From: an uncultured Pseudomonadota bacterium
GTDB taxonomy: Bacteria; Pseudomonadota; Gammaproteobacteria; Burkholderiales; Burkholderiaceae
DNA: 11,233 bases
Assembly (NCBI GenBank): GCA_946480245.1
Contig: CAMLIZ010000152.1
Location: 1-11,233, forward strand
Reading direction: 5' to 3'
Numbering within the stretch: position 1 is the stretch's first letter; the number at the start of each line of letters is the position of its first letter. Shown here piece after piece: positions 6,819-11,233 of this stretch. Position numbers and translations under genes: made by a program. A model generated the notes under the pieces. It did not search any database, had not been told where the DNA came from, and saw only the letters and a program-made list of their open reading frames with translations.

Positions 6819-7955
6819 TCAGTCCAGCGTGCGGCGGAAGCGCTTCAGCCCCACGCCCAGCACCACCGCAGTGAACAGCAGCAGCGGCCACACATGCGGC
6901 CACATCTGCAGCGCGCCGTTGCCCTTGAGCAGCACGCCGCGGATCAGGCGCAGGAAGTGCGTCAGCGGCAGCAGCTGGCCGATCCACTGCGCCCATTCCG
7001 GCATGCCGCGGAACGGGAACATGAAGCCCGACAGCAGGATCGAGGGCAGGAAGAAGAAGAACGTCATCTGCATCGCCTGCATCTGGCTCTTGGCCACGCT
7101 GCTGATCGTGATGCCCACGGTGAGGCTGGCGGCAATGAAGGCCAGCACGCCGAGCAGCAGCAGCGGCACCGAGCCGATGAACGGCACGCCGAACACGTAG
7201 CGCGCGGCCAGCAGGATGATGCCCACCTGCACGTAGCCGATGCCGATGTACGGCCCGATCTTGCCCACCATCACCTCCAGCGCATGCACCGGCGTGGCCA
7301 GCAGGTTCTCCATGGTGCCGCGCTCCACCTCGCGCGTGACCGCCAGCGCGGTCATCATGATCATCGTCATCGTGAGGATCACGCCCATCAACCCCGGCAC
7401 GATGTTGTACTGCGTGATGCCGTCCGGGTTGTAGCGCCGCTGGATGCGCCATTCGTACGCCGCCGCGCCGCGCTGCAGGCGCGCCAGCGGGCCGGTGAGG
7501 TCGTGCTGCAGCGCCGTGTCGGCCAGCTGCTGCACCGCGCCGATCGCGTTGGCGGTGGCCTGCGGGTCGGTGGCGTCGGCCTCCAGCAGCAGCGCCGGGC
7601 GCTCGCCGCGCTCGAGCGCGCGCGCAAAGCCGGCCGGCACGGTGAGCACGAACTGCACGCTGCCCTCGGCCAGCAGCTCGTCGGCCTCATGCTCGTTGCT
7701 GTCGGGGCGGATCACCTCGAAGTAGCCCGAGTTCTCCAGCGCGCGCACCAGGCTGCGCGTGTAGGGCGTCTGCTCCTGCGCGATCACCGCGGTCGGCAGG
7801 CGCTTGGGGTCGCCGTTGATCGCGAAGCCGAACAGCGTCATCTGCATGATCGGCACGCCGACCATCATCGCGAACGTGAGGCGGTCGCGCCGCAGCTGGA
7901 TCAGCTCCTTGAGCATGATCGCGGCCAGGCGGCGCCAGCTGAAGCGGTCCTTCAT
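6819..7955 (-). CDS. ABC-2 type export permease
   Basis: 378-residue inner-membrane subunit of an ABC exporter (YhhJ/YbhR/YbhS type). One membrane helix near the N-terminus (about 25-47, ending FGFAING) is followed by a periplasmic domain of about 130 residues and five more hydrophobic segments. The conserved cytoplasmic stretch REVERGTMENLLATPV, the ABC-2 coupling region, lies after the second helix. The start ATG at 7955-7953 overlaps the ATPase stop as ATGA, so translation is probably coupled and the two proteins should form one transporter. Only one permease gene is present, suggesting a homodimer, whereas E. coli YbhFSR has two. Substrate unknown; relatives export drugs or other hydrophobic compounds. 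Confidence 0.92.
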   Translation of the reverse strand: MKDRFSWRRLAAIMLKELIQLRRDRLTFAMMVGVPIMQMTLFGFAINGDPKRLPTAVIAQEQTPYTRSLVRALENSGYFEVIRPDSNEHEADELLAEGSVQFVLTVPAGFARALERGERPALLLEADATDPQATANAIGAVQQLADTALQHDLTGPLARLQRGAAAYEWRIQRRYNPDGITQYNIVPGLMGVILTMTMIMMTALAVTREVERGTMENLLATPVHALEVMVGKIGPYIGIGYVQVGIILLAARYVFGVPFIGSVPLLLLGVLAFIAASLTVGITISSVAKSQMQAMQMTFFFFLPSILLSGFMFPFRGMPEWAQWIGQLLPLTHFLRLIRGVLLKGNGALQMWPHVWPLLLFTAVVLGVGLKRFRRTLD

Positions 7956-8872
7956 GCCATGTTGTCCGTGGCCTGGCGCGACAGGTGGATGAACACCTCC
8001 TCGAGCGAGGGCTCCACCGCTTCGGCGCTCACGCCCTTGGCCTGCACGGCCAGCGCGGCATCGAGTGCAGGCGCGTCCTCGCCGGTGACGCGCAGTTCGT
8101 TGCCCATGCGCGTGACCGTGCCCACCTCCCGCAACTGCTCGAGCGCGGGCGCCAGCGCGGCAGCGCGCGGCCCGCGCAGCACGCGCGCCGCCAGGCCGCT
8201 TTGCCGCTGCAGCTCGGCCGGCGTGCCGTGGCCCACCAGCCGGCCGTAGGCGATGAAGCCGAGCCGATGGCAGCGCTCGGCCTCGTCCATGTAGTGCGTG
8301 GACACCAGCACCGTGATGCCGCGCTGCGCCAGCTCGTGGATCTCGTTCCAGAAGTCGCGCCGCGCGTTCGGGTCCACGCCCGCAGTGGGCTCGTCGAGCA
8401 GCAGCAGCTCGGGTTCGTGCAGCATGCAGGCGGCCAGCGCCAGGCGCTGCTTCCAGCCGCCCGACAGGCGCCCGGCCAGCTGCTGCTGCCGCGAGGCCAG
8501 GCCCAGCCGCTCCAGCGCATGGGCCACGCGCTCGCGCCGGCGGTCCATCTCGTACACGCCGGCGATGAAGGCCAGGTTCTCGCGGATCGACAGATCCTCG
8601 TAGAGGCCGAAGCGCTGCGTCATGTAGCCCACGCGGCGCTTGATCTGCGGCGCCTCGCGCACCACGTCCAGCCCCAGCGTGTGGCCCGAGCCTTCGTCGG
8701 GCGTGAGCAGGCCGCACATCATGCGGATCGAGGTGGTCTTGCCCGAGCCGTTGGGGCCGAGGAAGCCGTAGATCTCGCCCTTGCGCACCTGCATCGACAG
8801 GTGATCGACGACGGTGCGCTCGCCGTAGCGCTTGGTCAGCCCCTCGACGTCGATCGCCAGCTCATCCGCCAT
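7952..8872 (-). CDS. ABC exporter ATP-binding protein
   Basis: 306-residue ATPase powering the exporter with the next gene's permease. All nucleotide-binding motifs are present: Walker A GPNGSGKT (39-46), Q-loop Gln86, signature LSGGWKQR (136-143), Walker B LLLLDE (156-161) and switch His193 in STHYMDE. The final 90 or so residues form the C-terminal extension typical of drug/antibiotic-type ABC ATPases (CcmA/YbhF-like), ending with the EPSLEEVFIHL motif. It is a single-domain ATPase, not the double one of YbhF. The ATG at 8872 sits 11 bases inside the end of the HlyD gene, and its own stop overlaps the permease start, which shows a tightly packed operon. Confidence 0.94.
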   Translation of the reverse strand: MADELAIDVEGLTKRYGERTVVDHLSMQVRKGEIYGFLGPNGSGKTTSIRMMCGLLTPDEGSGHTLGLDVVREAPQIKRRVGYMTQRFGLYEDLSIRENLAFIAGVYEMDRRRERVAHALERLGLASRQQQLAGRLSGGWKQRLALAACMLHEPELLLLDEPTAGVDPNARRDFWNEIHELAQRGITVLVSTHYMDEAERCHRLGFIAYGRLVGHGTPAELQRQSGLAARVLRGPRAAALAPALEQLREVGTVTRMGNELRVTGEDAPALDAALAVQAKGVSAEAVEPSLEEVFIHLSRQATDNMA

Positions 8873-9839
8873 GCGACTGCAGGCTCACGTCCACCGGCTG
8901 GCCCGGATGCAGCTTGCGCGCGTCCTGCAGGGCCGGGCGCGCTTCGACGAGGAACACGAGCCGCGCGCGGTTGTCCTTGTTGTAGATCACCGGCGGCGTG
9001 AACTCGGCCTGCGGCGACACATAGCTCACGGTGGCCGTGATCGGCGCGCCGCAGCCGTCGCAGGCCACGCTGAGCTTGTCGCCCAGCTTCACCGCGGCCA
9101 GCTGCGGCTCGGGCACGAAGAAGCGCAGCTTGATCGCGCCCGGCGCCAGCAAGGTGACCACCGGAGCGCCCGCGCTCACCCACTCGCCGGGGCGGAACAA
9201 CACGTCCTCCACGCGCGCCGCCACCGGCGCCTCGGCCACGCGCTGCTGCAGCTGCCATTGCGCCTGGGCGACCACCGCGCTGGCAGCGGCGGCGTCGGCC
9301 CGTGCGGCGGCGAGTTGGTCGGTGCGCCCGCCCTGCTCGGCCACGCGCAGCTGCGCCTGCAGCTGGCGTACGCGCGCGGCGTCGGCGTCGCGCCGCGCTT
9401 GCAGCGTCTGCAGCGTGGCGCTGGCCACGAAGCCCTGCTCGGCCAGCGCACGCTGGCGCTGCAGCGCCTGCTGCGAATCGGCCAGTGCGGCCCCGCCGGC
9501 GTCGAGCGCCGCCCGCGCCGCAGCCAGCTCGTCGCGCCGCTGGCCTTTGGTGAGGTCGCGGGCGAGCGCCTGGCTGCGCTGCTCCCGCGCCTGCGCTTCG
9601 CGCACGGCCGCGCGCTCGGGCTGCGGGTCGAGCGTGAACAGCAGCGCGCCCTGCGCCACCTCGGCCCCGCGCTGCACCGCCACGCGCACCAGCTGGCCGG
9701 CCGACGGCGCCGCCACGCGCGTGTAGTCGGCTTCGGCATAGCCGTTGAAATGGCCCGGGCCGACAGGGGTGCGGCTGCATGCCACGAGCAGCATCAGCGT
9801 GGCGAACGCAAGCGGGCGCAAGGGGGAGCGGGCCGACAT
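8862..9839 (-). CDS. HlyD-family periplasmic adaptor lipoprotein
   Basis: 325-residue membrane fusion protein that would link the inner-membrane ABC pump to an outer-membrane channel. The N-terminus has a lipoprotein signal with lipobox LVAC (Cys21), so it is probably anchored by lipid. A lipoyl-like half (VAAPSAGQLVRVAVQRGAEVAQGALLFTLD, about 43-72) leads into an Ala/Gln/Arg-rich coiled-coil hairpin (about 75-200), then the second lipoyl half (VAARVEDVLFRPGEWVSAGAPVVTLL) and a beta-barrel region. Architecture resembles E. coli YbhG. It is the first gene of the exporter operon; no TolC-type channel is encoded in the window. The ATG at 9839 is chosen because it gives the lipoprotein signal; the ribosome site is weak. 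The open frame continues upstream, but that part is non-coding in style and antisense to the next gene. Confidence 0.9.
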   Translation of the reverse strand: MSARSPLRPLAFATLMLLVACSRTPVGPGHFNGYAEADYTRVAAPSAGQLVRVAVQRGAEVAQGALLFTLDPQPERAAVREAQAREQRSQALARDLTKGQRRDELAAARAALDAGGAALADSQQALQRQRALAEQGFVASATLQTLQARRDADAARVRQLQAQLRVAEQGGRTDQLAAARADAAAASAVVAQAQWQLQQRVAEAPVAARVEDVLFRPGEWVSAGAPVVTLLAPGAIKLRFFVPEPQLAAVKLGDKLSVACDGCGAPITATVSYVSPQAEFTPPVIYNKDNRARLVFLVEARPALQDARKLHPGQPVDVSLQSHGG

Positions 9840-9976
9840 GACGGGTTGCGGGCGGTGTGAGCGGCAGTATGGCGCAGCCCGGCGGCGCACGAACCCGGCC
9901 GTATGCACGCACCGGGTGTTGTCCCTCGCATCGCGCGCTGCCGGGCACGCCGAGAATCGGCCCCACTTCCAACCCC

Positions 9977-9983
9977 GAGGAGG
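9977..9983 (+). promoter_or_regulatory. Shine-Dalgarno of the glutamate-synthase-like gene
   Basis: GAGGAGG, six bases before the ATG at 9990; a near-ideal ribosome site that decides this start. No clear promoter hexamers are visible in the 150-base divergent gap (9840-9989). Confidence 0.8.
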
Positions 9984-9989
9984 CAGGCC

Positions 9990-11233
9990 ATGCCGTTCTG
10001 GCTGCTGGCGCTCGACCGCCATTTTCCGATCCGCTACCTGGCCCTGCTGGGCTGCGCAGTGGCCATGCTGCTCGGCGGCTTCACCTGGGTGGCCTTCCAC
10101 ATGGGTGGCACGCTGGCGCTGCTCGGCGCGGCCGGCGTGGTGACCGGGCTGCACGACGTGCGGCAGACGCGCCACTCGATCCTGCGCAACTACCCGGTGA
10201 TCGGCCACCTGCGCTTCCTGCTGGAGTTCATCCGCCCCGAGATGCGGCAGTACTTCATCGAGAACGACAACGAGGCCGCGCCGTTTTCGCGCCAGCAGCG
10301 CTCGCTGGTGTACCAGCGCGCCAAGGGCGACTCCGACAAGCGGCCGTTCGGCACCCAGCTTGACGTGGCGGCCACCGGCTACGAGTGGATCAACCATTCG
10401 CTGGCGCCCACCGTGCTGCCGCACCACGACTTCCGCGTGACGATCGGCGAGGGCCGTGCGCAGCCGTATTCGGCCTCGGTGTTCAACATCTCGGCGATGA
10501 GCTTCGGCGCCTTGAGCGCCAACGCGATCCAGGCACTGAACCTGGGCGCCCGGCGCGGCGGCTTTGCGCACGACACCGGCGAGGGCTCGATCAGCGCGCA
10601 CCACCGCACCCATGGCGGCGACCTGATCTGGGAGATCGGCTCCGGGTACTTCGGCTGCCGCAACGGCGATGGCAGCTTCAGCGCCGAGAAGTTCGTGGTG
10701 AACGCGCGCGATGCGCAGGTGAAGATGGTCGAGGTCAAGCTGAGCCAGGGCGCCAAGCCGGGCCACGGCGGCGTGCTGCCCGGCGCCAAGGTGAGCCCGG
10801 AGATCGCGGCCGCACGTGGCGTGCCGGTCGGGCTGGACTGCATCTCGCCGGCGCGCCACAGCGCGTTCTCCACGCCGGTGGGGCTGCTGCAGTTCGTGGA
10901 TCAGCTGCGCGATCTGTCGGGCGGCAAGCCGACCGGCTTCAAGCTGTGCATCGGCCATCCGTGGGAATGGTTCGCGATCGCCAAGGCCATGCTGGAGACG
11001 GGCATCACGCCCGACTTCATCGTGGTGGACGGCGCCGAAGGCGGCACCGGCGCTGCGCCGCTGGAGTTCACAGACCACGTGGGCGCGCCGCTGCAGGAAG
11101 GTCTGCTGCTGGTGCACAACACGCTGGTCGGGCTGAACCTGCGCTCACGCATCAAGCTCGGCTGTGCCGGCAAGGTGGTCAGCGCCTTCGACATCGCGCG
11201 CATGATGGCGCTGGGCGCCGACTGGTGCAACGC
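9990..11233 (+). CDS. FMN-binding glutamate synthase family protein, 3' end missing
   Basis: 414 residues are visible of a protein usually about 500-550 long. Two hydrophobic segments (about 15-55) suggest an inner-membrane anchor, with the catalytic barrel in the cytoplasm. From about residue 160 it shows the glutamate-synthase central/FMN TIM barrel: NISAMSFGALSANAIQALN, DTGEGSIS, WEIGSGYFGCRN, KMVEVKLSQGAKPGHGG, FIVVDGAEGGTGAAP and KLGCAGKVVSAFDIARMMALGADWCN. It lacks the amidotransferase domain of true GltB, so it is not a complete glutamate synthase. Related proteins include archaeal-type GltB and stand-alone FMN oxidoreductases of unknown substrate. The iron-sulphur cysteine region would lie past the window edge. 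It is divergent from the exporter operon. Confidence 0.9.
   Translation, partial: MPFWLLALDRHFPIRYLALLGCAVAMLLGGFTWVAFHMGGTLALLGAAGVVTGLHDVRQTRHSILRNYPVIGHLRFLLEFIRPEMRQYFIENDNEAAPFSRQQRSLVYQRAKGDSDKRPFGTQLDVAATGYEWINHSLAPTVLPHHDFRVTIGEGRAQPYSASVFNISAMSFGALSANAIQALNLGARRGGFAHDTGEGSISAHHRTHGGDLIWEIGSGYFGCRNGDGSFSAEKFVVNARDAQVKMVEVKLSQGAKPGHGGVLPGAKVSPEIAAARGVPVGLDCISPARHSAFSTPVGLLQFVDQLRDLSGGKPTGFKLCIGHPWEWFAIAKAMLETGITPDFIVVDGAEGGTGAAPLEFTDHVGAPLQEGLLLVHNTLVGLNLRSRIKLGCAGKVVSAFDIARMMALGADWCN

Noticed and set aside
7956..8717. Upstream extension of the ABC permease frame into the ATPase gene
   Set aside because: The extension is out-of-frame ATPase sequence; the ATG at 7955 with the ATGA overlap gives the normal permease N-terminus.
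9840..11117. Upstream extension of the HlyD frame across the glutamate-synthase-like gene
   Set aside because: It is antisense to a gene with clear conserved motifs, and the lipoprotein signal marks the true start at 9839.

Overview
The window is very GC-rich (about 70% by eye), with G/C-ending codons and tightly packed genes. Gene content and protein style point to a betaproteobacterium of the order Burkholderiales, probably the Rubrivivax/Leptothrix/Ideonella/Comamonadaceae side. This is judged from protein features and general knowledge, not from a search. I see no rRNA, tRNA, CRISPR array, insertion sequence or phage gene. It reads as ordinary chromosome.

Layout. (1) 1-854, minus: 5' part of metX (homoserine O-acetyltransferase), cut by the window edge. 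Its leader (about 865-960, minus) carries a well-matched SAM-II riboswitch aptamer followed by an intrinsic terminator. The conserved aptamer loop can pair over 10 bp with the 3' arm of that terminator, which suggests SAM-controlled transcription attenuation. (2) 1068-4127, plus: a roughly 1019-residue class A PBP-like protein with a glycosyltransferase-51 domain whose motifs deviate and a transpeptidase domain with all three active-site motifs. (3) 4124-4864 and 4884-5789, minus: an Asp/Glu racemase-family protein and, just upstream of it, a periplasmic GltI-like glutamate/aspartate-binding protein, probably one operon. No transporter permease or ATPase for that binding protein lies in the window. 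(4) 5790-5971: an intergenic region with a perfect dyad and a hairpin. (5) 5972-9839, minus: LysR regulator, ABC-2 permease, ABC ATPase and HlyD-type lipoprotein. In transcription order this is HlyD, ATPase, permease, LysR, with overlaps or a 10-base gap, so it looks like one operon for an efflux/export pump. (6) 9990-11233, plus: start of a membrane-anchored FMN-binding glutamate-synthase-like protein, cut by the right edge.

How they work together. The HlyD-ATPase-permease set should form an inner-membrane exporter that needs an outer-membrane channel from elsewhere. The LysR gene ends this operon and lies directly before the binding protein/racemase pair, so it may regulate either set. The binding protein and racemase suggest acidic amino-acid uptake and D/L interconversion. 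The main regulatory discovery candidate is the metX leader.
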